Source of the DNA: Arsenophonus sp052174455
Lineage (GTDB): Bacteria; Pseudomonadota; Gammaproteobacteria; Enterobacterales; Enterobacteriaceae
Reading direction: 5' to 3'
DNA: 22,775 nucleotides
NCBI GenBank assembly: GCA_052174455.1
Contig: JBQMRP010000060.1
Coordinates: 1-22,775, forward strand
The stretch's first letter is position 1, and each line of letters starts with the position of its first letter. A program made the translations under genes and the position numbers. The notes beneath the pieces are model-generated. The model saw only the letters and a program-made list of their open reading frames with translations, searched no databases and was not told the origin of the DNA. This document shows positions 1-9,060 of the stretch, piece by piece.

Positions 1-739
1 TAAATATTTTGCCAGGAAAATGAAAATCATCATCCTATCTACATTCATCAAATTTATCTGCAAAATTATTTTATATTTGTTCTAGTGGGTAAGAAAATTA
101 AAATTATCACTCTTCCCTATAAGTTAGAAATTCATCAGCAAATCATACTTTTCATTCATTACCCTTCTTCAATATAATCGTATATAGCGATATCGCAGCT
201 TGACCTATCACGTATTGCTAACAATACAAAATAAGCATGTGAAGAAACAAATAATACTTGGCTTTAGCTAAAAATTGAAGCAAGCGTTACAATAAATTAT
301 AGAAAACTAATTTTTATTTTTTTTTAAAGTTTCTGTAAAGCACATAACATCATTATTCCTAGATTTAAGTATTAATTTAAGATATTGAAGATGTGAAAAT
401 CGCGCATAGCAACGCTAGAAACATTCATAGCAGTGCAAAATGTATAATTAGAGTAAAATACTCGAAACAGTAAATCATTATATACTAAGTTGCTAAGACA
501 TACCTGTAAATAAAATTTAAGGCTCATAGGAAGCCCGTAGCGCTATTTTTTCATTTAATATGTAGAAATACATTGAAAGTTAAAAAAAACCGCTACTATA
601 GCTTAGTAGAAATTCTAAAAAATAAGATCATTACTCAAATTTTAGAGGAAAAATCCTATATACTTAACTATACTTTTAATGGTGTATAGTCGTAAATTAA
701 TCGACTAATAGATTCAAAATTGCTTGTTCTAAAATTAAT
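1..739. other. No recognisable gene; degraded AT-rich DNA
   Basis: I read both strands and found no reading frame of convincing composition and no hairpin strong enough to name. Stops are dense in all frames. The right edge at about 740 is the inferred end of IS256 copy A, so this is the left flank of that element and perhaps part of the gene it landed in. I cannot tell which gene that was. Confidence 0.5.
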
Positions 740-789
740 GAATTATTAGAAAATCTGGTGTATAATAATCATACTAATGTTTACGCTCT

Positions 790-1990
790 GATACTTCATA
801 AATTTATTCTCCATTCTTAAATTAAAGATTCTTATTATAAATCAGTAAGTTAAATTCCTTTAGCCAGTTCTAGCTTTTCTTAGTAAATGGAAGCAGATTA
901 AATAGCATTAAAAGGGTTATTTTTGAACTACAGTGATTCATGCATCAGCTTCGTAGCTTCATACTCATACTATCACAAAAGCTAATTAAATCGGACTCTT
1001 CGTTCTTATTGACGTCCAATACACTAATAGAAATTATAAAATGCTAGTCGTTTTTTCTTTATTTTCCTCAACATTCTCATAGCTGCAAGGCATTTTGTTG
1101 ACAACCTTATCAACAAAATATCAAGGAGTTTTATTAACGGATCACGACTCTCTGTTAGCTAATATCTCCCTCAGCTAATCATTAATTTTGGTTGCATGCT
1201 TTTTGGGAGTTAAGTTAATACATTAGTTGTTTTATGTAACTAATGATATTTATGCCACCTACCAAGAATATCTTTAGCATTATATTCAAAAAATAAAAGG
1301 GAAATTAGTTTCCCTAGTAAGCGGTAACCCTTAGGGGAAATATTGTTAAGTTTCGGGGCTTGTAAGTCATAAATACAGTGATGTTGATAAATTAAAGAAG
1401 AAGGCAAAGACGATCAACTTTCCTGATAGGCCCATATATGGGGCTATCGAAACAAAAAACAAACGTAATGCATATCGCTTAAATCATTCTGGGCACTCAT
1501 TTCCCAATATTATTGAAGTATCAGTGTCTCAATCTCCTGATGCTACTAGCAAGGAGATCGTATGTTTTTTACCGAGAATTACACAAAATTTTCATAAAAT
1601 CACCAATGGATATACCTCACAACTATCCAAACAAAGTAGCAAGTCTTCGATATTTTACATACTTCAGATAGATAAGGAGATACCATACGAGTTATTGAAG
1701 TATATTCCATTTCCGCTGCGATTCCTAATCTTAAGCGATTTAATTTTAATATCACCAATAACAATTTATATGGTTCATTGTAACAGATAATCGTTATGGA
1801 CAAGGATGGACACACCTGTTAATAAAGGTAGCGTTCATTATACTCTTTTAATATAGCTTTGAGGCTTCGCCTCAACAACGATGTCTATCAGCTTCTTGCC
1901 ACTATTACGAATGAGTTCATGGAAAAGATTAGGGGGGTAAATATCTGTTTTCTCAGATATCTGTTTGGTAGATTTTTTATGGTATATCAT
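790..1990 (-). pseudogene. IS256-family transposase pseudogene (copy A)
   Basis: IS256 transposases are DDE-type, mutator-like enzymes of about 400 aa that cut and rejoin the ends of their element. Read on the minus strand in shifting frames, the family's landmarks appear in order: an N-terminal FHELIRNSGKKLIDIVVEA segment (family form LDEFIRNDARELI..AVDAEL), a GISIGDFMKIL block (family GISTGDF.EAL), and a C-terminal FNLLI..NKNLQFKNGE block also present in copy C. At 986-988 the position of the catalytic Glu in the NPIES motif is a stop codon (P-I-stop-L-A-F). At least five frameshifts or stops separate the blocks, so no product is possible. The short open frames in this interval, on either strand, are fragments or shadows of this gene. 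Confidence 0.85.
1092..1119. repeat. Perfect 10-bp inverted repeat inside IS256 copy A
   Basis: ATTTTGTTGA at 1092-1101 pairs exactly with TCAACAAAAT at 1110-1119 around an 8-nt loop. The equivalent region of copy B (around 15000) has no palindrome, so it arose in this copy after divergence. It lies in former transposase coding sequence, so a terminator role is unlikely. Confidence 0.7.
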
Positions 1991-2078
1991 CTCTCTGTTA
2001 TTGAAATCATCCATGAAATCAATCAGAAGGATACGCCAGCATCTCTAAAATCACATATATCAGAAATGAGAATAACTC

Positions 2079-3065
2079 TATCCAAAGTATACGTAGACTT
2101 TTGTTGGCTTTAAGCAAAACTCTACTTTTAGGTATTGGAATTTGCTTGATAATATAGCTTAATCATTAGGATATTTTACCTCAACTATATCCTTAATAAC
2201 CATCTATCTTATAATAATATTGAACTGTGTGCGAGTATCTACATAATAAATTCTGGAGAAAACAATTTTAGCTTCCATGAAAATAATAAGCATAACAAGA
2301 CACAGTTAAAATAAGATTTTATATATTTAATAAATTTATCTTCAAAGATACAAATTCCGATTAGTTAGATACAATACTTTAACGAGAAAGTAGAGTTAAC
2401 TTGGACTAAAGATATGATATATCTAGAAGTATTGGGGTAGCAGAAAATGATATTAATTATGAAATTGACGTTAGATTTACTTGTGCAAAAATGTCATATT
2501 CCGGCATTCTATACCTCAGGATTCATTTTAGGTAATCTGCTATATATCTAGTTTGCTAACGGGTGAAAAATTTACAGAAGTGTTATTTCGTCATGAATAA
2601 TAGATGATTTCACTTTCATCTAATAAAAGAAAATTTCTTTTCTATTCTAACAGCTACTAGTTATATAAAAGCTAGTAATTACTATTATTGATGTGTTTTT
2701 ATCAAAAACACAATTAATTACACAGATTTTTTGAATTTTATTTATATAAAATTTATTAGACAAAGTTTATTTTACATACTGTATTATTAAACATAAATGC
2801 AGATATAGATTCTCTAAAATTCTTATTTTTCAACCATTCTATTTTTATAAACATAGCAAATAACTTGAATGTATCCATTTTAATTTAAATTCCAAATTAT
2901 TTCTGAGCATTAAATTTAATTAAATAACACAAGATGATTAAAAAGTAATAGCATTAAAATTTTATAAATTTCAAACTATCTACTTTTCTTTTAAATATCA
3001 GTAATTAAAAATGATATACAATATAGATATCGTCGCAACTGTATCAATGACATTATAAAAGTATC
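2079..3065. other. No recognisable gene
   Basis: This interval runs from the 5' terminus of IS256 copy A to the hairpin at 3066. I looked for homology to the paralogous segments elsewhere in the window and found none. A perfect 8-bp hairpin, GTGTTTTT with AAAAACAC around ATC, lies at 2693-2711. Around 2461-2540 a short stop-poor stretch reads EIDVRFTCAKMSYSGILYLR on the plus strand. It may be a coding scrap, but no family is evident. Confidence 0.45.
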
Positions 3066-3103
3066 TGACACTTAATGGAATAGAAATAATCCATTAAGTG
3101 TCA
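3066..3103. terminator. Perfect 14-bp hairpin followed by TTTT; terminator-like
   Basis: TGACACTTAATGGA at 3066-3079 pairs base for base with 3090-3103 around a 10-nt loop, and TTTT follows directly. The shape fits a rho-independent terminator on the plus strand, but no gene is recognisable upstream. Its loop and stem top (GAAATAATCC) resemble those of the larger palindrome at 3789-3841 (GAAATAATCA). A mutational origin is also possible. Confidence 0.55.
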
Positions 3104-3295
3104 TTTTGTATGTTAACGCCTATAAAAAACGGGATGTAAATTATCATTACATGATAAAACGGTCAACAATGATACTGAATTACTGATACAAAATAGCTAC
3201 ATTTTTAACTAGAGACACAACATATGCAATTAATCTTACCGGCTAACAATAATAGCTATGTAGTACGTAATTTATTTTTAAAAAAATACTTACAT

Positions 3296-3321
3296 TATCT
3301 ATCTTTATGAAAAGATAGATA
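3296..3321. repeat. Perfect 11-bp inverted repeat
   Basis: TATCTATCTTT at 3296-3306 pairs exactly with AAAGATAGATA at 3311-3321 around ATGA. It has no T-run after it and no recognised gene next to it. Confidence 0.65.
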
Positions 3322-3339
3322 TCTAGAGGTGGATAATAG

Positions 3340-3504
3340 TATTATTTAACTTATGGTTACGCAGTAAAAATTATTAAACTTAAATCAATTAAAGCGTTAC
3401 AGAAATTTATAGAAGATAAGGAAAATACAAAAAATATTAATGTCACAAAGAGGGGTATTAAAGTCAAAATAGATACAAAAGATCTCATTTTACATCATAT
3501 ATGA
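3340..3504 (+). pseudogene. Unidentified coding remnant, 54 open codons
   Basis: From just after a TAG at 3337-3339 the plus strand stays open for 54 codons to a TGA at 3502-3504, with balanced charged and hydrophobic residues (for example ALQKFIEDKENTKNINVTKR). There is no start codon with a convincing ribosome site. A second scrap in another frame near 3540-3600 (IHDNNCLENKETSIIFSGNK) may continue it. I do not recognise the family. It lies between two strong palindromes and could be the last piece of one gene bounded by them. Confidence 0.35.
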
Positions 3505-3788
3505 CACTATAAGATAATTATATTTCATTATTGATAGGGATCCATGACAACAATTGTTTAGAAAACAAAGAAACTAGCATCATCTTTAGTGGGAATAAAA
3601 CAGATTTATTGATTTGAATAAATAGTTCAAATTAGATAAAAAATTAAAAATAAATCTTTTATTGTGTTCTTAAACAATGTAATTTAGAGTTATATCATTT
3701 TAACAAGTATGACATTAGCTGTATAACTAATGAAAGTTTTACCATATAGATACATAATTAAGAACAAAATCAGTGGCTTCAAATTATT

Positions 3789-3841
3789 ACTCCTAAGCCT
3801 TAATGCTATTGAAATAATCAATAGCATTAAGGCTTAGGAGT
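3789..3841. repeat. Perfect 24-bp inverted repeat with 5-nt loop
   Basis: The left arm 3789-3812 (ACTCCTAAGCCTTAATGCTA...) and right arm 3818-3841 are exact reverse complements for all 24 bases around AATAA. In a window where every gene is shredded, a flawless palindrome this long must be young or maintained. It lacks a T-run on the plus side (TGTTATATTT follows), so it is not a standard terminator. The loop-proximal sequence resembles the hairpin at 3066-3103. Confidence 0.85.
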
Positions 3842-4205
3842 GTTATATTTGATTATATCCATGGTTAAATATACAATGTGCGAATGAATAAAAAGTGCCA
3901 CTAATTCATAATGCATCAAAAAAAACGATCATTTTAGCTTCATTCACATAAATTTTTATCTAAAAATCGAATAGATTGAAAGATCATATAGAGTTCTTTT
4001 CCTTTTTGCCAAAATTTTCAGTACTATATACTATAACATATCATGTGGTGTACGATGAGGTTGGTAAACAACTTTTTACATTAAAAATTCGATCGAATTA
4101 ATTGAAAAATTTGCTTTTGTTTTTTATTTTTTTGAATTCATGAATAACTAAATGCTTATTAAGAATATATAGCTGTATATTACATTTTAATTAAAAACTC
4201 TAAGA
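3842..4205. other. Gene-free stretch upstream of the adhesin pseudogene
   Basis: AT-rich sequence with homopolymer T runs (around 4120-4135) and no sustained reading frame. It must once have held the adhesin promoter, but I cannot point to a -35/-10 pair with confidence. Confidence 0.4.
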
Positions 4206-4209
4206 ATGG
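4206..4209 (+). promoter_or_regulatory. Ribosome binding site of the yadA-like gene
   Basis: GGAG sits 7 nt before the ATG at 4217 (GGAGATAAAATG). This supports that ATG as the original start of the adhesin gene. Confidence 0.6.
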
Positions 4210-4216
4210 AGATAAA

Positions 4217-5488
4217 ATGAATAAAAACAGTATTAGCCAATCCCCAATGATTGGAAGATTAACAAATGTAGAGCTCTATTAGCAATAGAATCCCATTCTA
4301 TGGAGAATTTTAAGGTGATTCTTATGCAATTAAAAATCGCATAAAATAGCTGGTATTAATTTATATAATGTAAAGAATTATGCGAATAGTAATGATGATA
4401 AATCATTCGTGATAGGCCTATCGTGTAATTCCTGGGTGATAGGGTTCATTAGTGTTAGGTAGAAATACTGTTGCTCGTGAAAAGAGTTCAGTAGCGCTCA
4501 GTACGGATTCATTAGCAAATAGACAATATGATAAAAAAATATTAGAGATTATTTAGCTGAACAAGATAATTAAATTAATTCAAAAAATGTAAGAGAGGTT
4601 TCTTTAGGTAGAAAAGAAACTGTAAGTGGATTATCTAATTTTTTAGTCAAATTACCTATGTTGCACCAGGTACTGATGATACTGATGCAGTTAATCTTTA
4701 TCAATTAAAAAAAATAAAACGGACCATTGATAAGCGAATCGCTGAGGTAGACAAAATCAAAATAACTAAAAGTGATATAGAACAATTCCAAAATGGGGTC
4801 AAAGATACATATGAAGCAACAATCAAGAATTCTGATAATGCCAAGAGTGCATTAGAAGTAACAACTCAACACCTTAAAATACTAATATAACGTTAACAGA
4901 AACTCAAAAGTATTGTGATAATGCTTATGAAACCTTGACAATGGTTAAGATACATGAAAATAGTACTGACTCAATCGTAAAATGACTAAAAAAAAGAGGC
5001 TTCATTAATAGAGGGGCAAATTACTCAGGATTCTAATAAAAAATATATATTGGTAAGGAGTTAGAAGGTAATTATATTTTATCTCGGGTAAGCAAAAAGA
5101 TAGAGTAATAAGTGCTATGACTAATGGTGTAATAAACACTAATGCAGTGAATGTTTATCAGTTAAACACGGTTAGAACTTCCGACAATTATGCGAGCTAA
5201 TTGTCGCAAAAAAAAAGCTTACGAATAAATCATCTTGATGATATGTTTTAAAATATAACACTAAAATTGAACGAGGATTTGCAACCTCTTCAGTATTTAC
5301 CGGACTTTTCCAGCCTTATGGAATCGGTAAAATAAATTTACAGTGAGTTGGGGGATATGGTACTTCTCAGGATCTAGCAGTTGGTACAAGGTTACCGTAT
5401 TACTGAAAATGCTACTGTTAAAGCGGGAATTGCTTATTCAGGCGGAAATAATGTGATGTATAACGCATCATTTAATTTTGAATGGTAA
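4217..5488 (+). pseudogene. YadA-like trimeric autotransporter adhesin pseudogene
   Basis: This family forms trimeric outer-membrane adhesins, with a passenger head and stalk displayed through a 12-stranded C-terminal barrel (type Vc secretion). Read in shifting plus frames, head-repeat motifs appear at about 4390-4510 (DDKSFVIG, then TVAREKSSVALSTDSLANR). A neck motif ITYVAPGTDDTDAVNLYQLK follows near 4650-4710, leading into a coiled-coil-like stalk (KRTIDKRIAEVDKIKITKSD). A second neck (TNAVNVYQL) lies near 5140, and the barrel anchor at about 5270-5488 includes FQPYGIGKINL, GGYGTSQ and the end NNVMYNASFNFEW plus stop. The final aromatic matches the outer-membrane assembly signal. Early stops near 4277 and several frameshifts kill the gene. 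At about 424 codons it was a short member. The signal peptide is not recognisable. Confidence 0.92.
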
Positions 5489-5629
5489 CCCTATTAAGTA
5501 TTATAACAGTTCACAGAAAAACAGCTTGAAATTGTTACCGTTGTTTATATACACTAACAGTAGGATGATACTAATTGTGTTATAGAAAGCAATTAATGTT
5601 AATTTGTTTCTATTTTAAAGGAATTGAAT

Positions 5630-5959
5630 CATGAGATAATCATATTCATGAATTCTCTTCATGAAGGACGGTTTCGATATACGTCTTATGGCGAAGAAGC
5701 GATAAATCACTTATTTTTCAACATCAAAAATAGTGAATATTAGCGTGTTAGTCATGTTAAAAACTTTTCGATATGTTTCTGCAATTATTGCTTAGTTGAT
5801 TAATTTCGAAATATTAAGGTGATGTGATTCATGTCAAATTACTGGAGAGTACTAGATATTTATTGTCTATGCTTTATTAAATCTGAATCAATTCGTCATA
5901 ATCGATGTTATGATGATCCTGATTGCGAGTGTTGTTATCGTTTAAAAGTTTATAATTAG
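5630..5959 (+). pseudogene. Unidentified small coding remnant with Cys-rich end
   Basis: Downstream of the adhesin, a plus-strand frame reads MNSLHEGRFRYTSYGEEAIN and on through a stop at about 5742 to FSICFCNYCLVD. A separate 42-codon frame at 5831-5959 starts with ATG and ends DDPDCECCYRLKVYN. The CxxC-like clusters (CFCNYC, CECC) might bind metal. I do not recognise a family and cannot say whether these are one gene or two. The 5831 ATG has only a weak upstream match (AAGGTGATG). Confidence 0.3.
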
Positions 5960-6208
5960 TAAAAAGGAGATTATCATCGGTTTATTAGGTCTATTATAAG
6001 TGAAAATTTCATTTAATAGTATTTGTTTTAAACAAACAATCAATTTTAGAGACATTAACAATATGTTTGGGTTAATAACCATCTTTTTTTCTATTCTATA
6101 AATTATTTCTAACATTAATTTAATTATCTGTTTATCTTTTTCTTGGGAGCGCTGGAAAAAACAGATTATTGCCACATAAAATCCATTTGTACAGATCTAT
6201 TTGCAAAA

Positions 6209-6226
6209 GCCGTTCATCAGAACGGC
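6209..6226 (-). terminator. Rho-independent terminator (minus strand)
   Basis: On the minus strand GCCGTTC-TGAT-GAACGGC is a perfect 7-bp GC-rich stem with a tetraloop, followed at once by TTTTG. This is the best canonical terminator in the window. It implies that a minus-strand gene once ended near 6230. What remains upstream (6230-6385) has no recognisable product. Confidence 0.75.
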
Positions 6227-6409
6227 GAACCCCCTAATTTTCAAGTTTTTTTGTGAGGCCGTATCTCCATACCTTCTACACCTTCTGTAATAGCATACCT
6301 TGTTGAGAATTGGGTATGTTAGCAAAAAAAGGTTGTTGCTATAAATCTTATATTGTATAAAAGATTTTGCTACAGCGGTTGCCATAAAAAGAATGAATTG
6401 CGCTCTTAA

Positions 6410-6532
6410 TCATCCGAGATCGAGAAAGGTCATGTAAGTGATGAAATTATTGAAGAGTTTAATGCAAAGTGCATTAGTTATTTTCTTGATCTGATCATCG
6501 ATAAGCCCCATCCTTTGTTAGGATGGGGCTAA
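6410..6532 (+). pseudogene. 3' end of an unidentified gene, 40 open codons
   Basis: The plus strand is open from just after a TAA at 6407-6409 and reads EKGHVSDEIIEEFNAKCISY followed by FLDLIIDK, a composition typical of a real C-terminus. The frame then runs into the hairpin at 6504-6530, so the original stop was probably just before it. The family is not identified and the upstream part of the gene is not recoverable. Confidence 0.35.
6504..6530. terminator. Perfect 10-bp GC-rich hairpin, terminator-like
   Basis: AGCCCCATCC at 6504-6513 pairs exactly with GGATGGGGCT at 6521-6530 around TTTGTTA. The stem is typical of enterobacterial intrinsic terminators, but the T-run after it has decayed to AAATAATATT. 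It follows the coding remnant at 6410-6503. Confidence 0.65.
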
Positions 6533-7265
6533 ATAATATTTAAACCTTCGCAAGCGAGCATAAAATTAATTACTATCATCTAATAAGATTAGATAATCAG
6601 AGAGTTATTGGTAATAAATTTCACATTAAAAATATGAACAATTATATAAATAGCTTAAAGAATGGCTGAGTAAATTCCATGGTAGGGTCCTTTTATTTAC
6701 CAAATTATCTGAAGTGAAGAAGACTGTTTGAAATCACAACAATTGAAAATACAGTCGTGGCTATAAATTTGCTCTCTGAGCAAAGAAATAGACTTTATCA
6801 AAATACCCAAAAATTAACATAACGAAAAGTATGAAACAATACTCAGATCATGAATATCTCTAAAGTAGCGTAACTGTCACCGATCATGCCTAGCGTACTA
6901 GGTTGTTCACATTTAGGAAATTGAATCGTTTTTTTCTTAAAGAGTGAATGCTTCCTCCTATTCCTAAAAGGAGATAGAATTAATTTACTGAGTCTATTTA
7001 AATTGAAGTTTCATCTGAGCATAGATCCTTTGATTTAATGTATTAATATTTTAAAAATATTAACCCTAAGTTTAGCTTAATAACTCTTGTTTGTACGGAT
7101 CTTATGCGCAGGATTTCTTTTATCAGAAAGCAAAATTTTATTTTTCCGGTTTTTACTAACCGTTGTCTTCAGTGCCTTTATATTATTTGGTAATAATATG
7201 CCTTGTTTACTCTTCGATAAGAAACTATGTTTATAGCATTTTAAAACGCCTTTTCCAGAATATGA
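6533..7265. other. Degraded intergenic or pseudogene DNA
   Basis: The only stop-poor stretch is 6718-6822 (plus), 34 codons including FEITTIENTVVAINLLSEQR. It may be a coding scrap of unknown family. The rest is saturated with stops on both strands. Confidence 0.4.
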
Positions 7266-7541
7266 CTAATATAAGTCCCTGATCATCTCTTTTTCTGCGT
7301 AAAGATCTCTGCCGGTGTACCGATTAGTCAAGTGGTCATGGTAATGATGTATAACCCCTTCATCATCAGTAATGCCGTAATTTTGACGCGAATACCCAAT
7401 TAAGTATTCAAGATATGACTCGTGGTATTTTATTCTATACTCAACGCCCCTTTCATCTTTAATTAGCAAATGCACTTTTTTAGTAACATTTGTACTACCT
7501 TTTAGGGTACGCGCTGCGCTGTATCCTGGTGCAGATATGCG
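7266..7541 (-). CDS. Hypothetical protein, 91 open codons, possibly 5'-truncated
   Basis: The minus strand is open from just after a TGA at 7542-7544 to a TAG at 7266-7268. No ATG occurs in the frame. The only plausible start is GTG at 7473-7475, which gives a 69-aa protein beginning VHLLIKDERGVEYRIKYHES and ending EKEMIRDLY. The upstream in-frame part (APGYSAARTLKGSTNVTKK) also looks coding, so the original gene was probably longer. Composition is soluble, rich in Tyr, His and acidic residues, with no membrane segment or signal peptide. I do not recognise the family. Being this intact among shredded neighbours, it is either recently arrived, recently broken, or still expressed. Confidence 0.5.
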   Translation of the reverse strand, partial: RISAPGYSAARTLKGSTNVTKKVHLLIKDERGVEYRIKYHESYLEYLIGYSRQNYGITDDEGVIHHYHDHLTNRYTGRDLYAEKEMIRDLY

Positions 7542-7544
7542 TCA

Positions 7545-7654
7545 GACAAGGAAGAAGGTTGGGATTTATCAGGTTATAGTTGTGACGTAGAAGTCGGATG
7601 ATAACGCCTCACCAGATTTTTTCGACCGCTCTCTTTTAAAGAGCGGTTAACGCG
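7545..7654. other. Short spacer with a GC-rich hairpin
   Basis: ACCGCTCT at 7625-7632 pairs exactly with AGAGCGGT at 7640-7647 around CTTTTAA. It lies immediately before the truncated glycosyltransferase copy 1. A partial T-run exists only on the minus-strand side (plus TTTTTTCG before the stem), consistent with a weak terminator in either direction. Confidence 0.45.
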
Positions 7655-8843
7655 ATACAGATCAACTAACCAGCGATTACATTACATAAAATCAATACCC
7701 ATCTCGAAAAATATCACTACCGTTATTAGCACTTTTACTTAGATAAGTAAGTGGAATTATTTATTCATAGTATAAAACATCAGATAGTTTACATTCAACA
7801 CTTCAATCACCTATTGACTTCATTTAGTCGATATTATCGCGAAAAAATATTCCAATGTTTATACGCTACATGATTATTGGTTGATATTTCTACGTTGATA
7901 ATTTATGCACCTTAATCCTGTTGTTGACTTTTATCCCCTATGGTGGTCAATTTGTGATGGATAAAAAAATAAAAAATGCGCAACATACTCCCTCTTGTTG
8001 TTTTTTTATTATTTCTCAAGAACTTAAAGTGAAAATAATATTAATACTGCGTATTGAATCAATTGCTAAAAGCGACGTACGTACGCATCAGATGTATTAG
8101 GTTGCAGAAAATATAATATTCTATCCCTTCTTCTATTTATACGATTAGTATATAACCGATTATTAGGTACCATACAATAAGATGATGTATTTAGATTATG
8201 ATTTTGATTTAGGTAGACTTATAGTAATCATCCTCTTTTTTAAAGAGGATGATTACTTTTTGGTTATATTGCTATTCATATTTCAGTTAAATGGATTTAC
8301 TATTAATCCAAGCGTTTTATAGGTTGGAAGATAACTATCTATTACGCATTTGGAGAAGGAATAAACCAAAAAATACAGCAGTTTTACATATAATCGCTGT
8401 AAAACTATCTCTCTAGATTTAATCTTGTATAAATAGTCATCAGAATACTCCAAGGAAAAAAATAATTAAAACTATTTTTAATTTTCTAGATTGTATCCTT
8501 ATCCCTTCGATAATGATTAGATATGGGTAGAAATTTTATTCTTGATCATCTCACAAAGCATTGCAAGCCAGAATTCATGTCATTACCTCCAACATAAGAC
8601 GGAATAGCTGAATATGTCTATCATAGAATTAACGGACTTTTGTTTGAACATCGAAATGAAAAACCTTATTTGAGAAAATTTAAGGATTAATTGATAATTC
8701 CTCATGAGCAGAAAAATTAAGGCTGTGGAGTTATATACAATCATCTGATGGTAGCATTTTTGAGCTAAAAAGATGACGTTGTAGAAATAGAGAAAATCTA
8801 CAAATCACTACTGTAAAAGAGTCCTCTCTACAGAGGGAATTAA
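7655..8843 (+). pseudogene. GT4 glycosyltransferase pseudogene, copy 1 (5'-truncated)
   Basis: GT4 (GT-B fold) enzymes move a sugar from a nucleotide donor to a glycan or other acceptor at the cytoplasmic face. This copy lacks the first 60 or so residues present in copy 2. In shifting frames it shows HDYW at 7869-7880, a loop-like SICDG near 7960, the acceptor-donor linker GYIG region after 8258, and the donor-site half at about 8490-8670. There a decayed SPL-hEALQARIxVI block leads into AEYVYHRINGLLFEHRNEKP. Conserved C-terminal EIEKIYKSLL precedes a stop at 8841-8843. Aligning with copy 2 gives the same order throughout. A perfect palindrome at 8223-8257 has overwritten coding sequence. The radical SAM gene follows after 1 nt. 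Confidence 0.88.
8223..8257. repeat. Perfect 15-bp inverted repeat inside GT4 copy 1
   Basis: AGTAATCATCCTCTT at 8223-8237 pairs exactly with 8243-8257 and is followed by TTTTTGG, so it resembles a terminator. It lies inside the glycosyltransferase frame, however. Copy 2 at about 18601-18640 has only an imperfect version (TCCTCTTAAAGAGGA core with unmatched flanks). The right arm encodes KEDDY before the conserved GYIG, so the left arm was rewritten to match it. Confidence 0.8.
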
Positions 8844-8844
8844 A

Positions 8845-9040
8845 AAGAAATTCATCCCATGGTGTGGGATTTACAATACTAACTCTGATGATTTTAATTT
8901 AAAATGCTTCATGTGTGAAAATTATTCTCTTTATAGGCTCACGCAGCCTATCAATCAATATTGATGAAATTTTTGCGATGTGCCATAAATATGAAATAAA
9001 AACTAAATTTAATGACACAATGAGAGTTATGCTCATTAAC
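8845..9040 (+). pseudogene. Radical SAM protein pseudogene, copy 1 (5' fragment)
   Basis: This is the start of the same gene as at 19220. The ATG has become AAG at 8845-8847. The cluster-binding segment reads DDFNLKCFMCENYS at 8887-8928. In the family's CxxxCxxC motif the first Cys is now Phe while the second and third remain. About 125 nt present in copy 2 (19320-19450) are deleted near 8945-8955. The sequence then resumes with the CHKY segment, and the similarity ends at about 9025-9040, where the parM remnant begins on the other strand. Confidence 0.8.
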
Positions 9041-9060
9041 ACTTATTTAATCATCCCCTT

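Larger units (their letters stand above)
740..2078 (-). mobile_element. IS256-family insertion sequence, copy A (degraded, both ends visible)
   Basis: The element lies on the minus strand and is about 1.34 kb, normal for the family. Its transposase 5' end starts near 2078, where the terminus reads GAGTTATTCTCATTTCTG on the minus strand. The opposite terminus at 740 reads GAATTATTAGAAAATCTGG on the plus strand. These are imperfect inverted copies of each other and match the termini of copies C, B and D in this window, which is how the boundaries were set. No target-site duplication can be recognised, as expected after so much mutation. Only a dead transposase gene lies inside. Confidence 0.82.

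Noticed and set aside
1524..2113. Open frames of 70-88 codons on both strands within IS256 copy A
   Set aside because: Cross-comparison with copies B and C shows that the true gene is a minus-strand transposase in shifting frames. The plus-strand frames at 1524-1790 and 1859-2113 are antisense shadows, and the minus frame at 1600-1815 contains only a fragment.
5942..6175. 77-codon minus-strand open frame
   Set aside because: Ile/Leu/Lys-rich product typical of translated AT-rich noncoding DNA, with no ribosome site and no motif.
6197..6385. 62-codon minus-strand open frame starting MATAVAK
   Set aside because: Its C-terminus is the translation of a canonical terminator hairpin (6209-6226), so the real gene, if any, ended earlier in another frame. 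Composition is not convincing.
8223..8257. Intrinsic terminator between two genes
   Set aside because: It lies inside the GT4 reading frame, and the copy 2 homologue continues through it, so it is treated as a mutational palindrome.
9020..9040. IS256 end (GAGTTATGCTC) at the break of radical SAM copy 1
   Set aside because: The radical SAM gene itself contains GAGAGTTG at about the equivalent place (19537-19544), so the match can be ordinary gene sequence after a small deletion. It is not enough to call an IS remnant.
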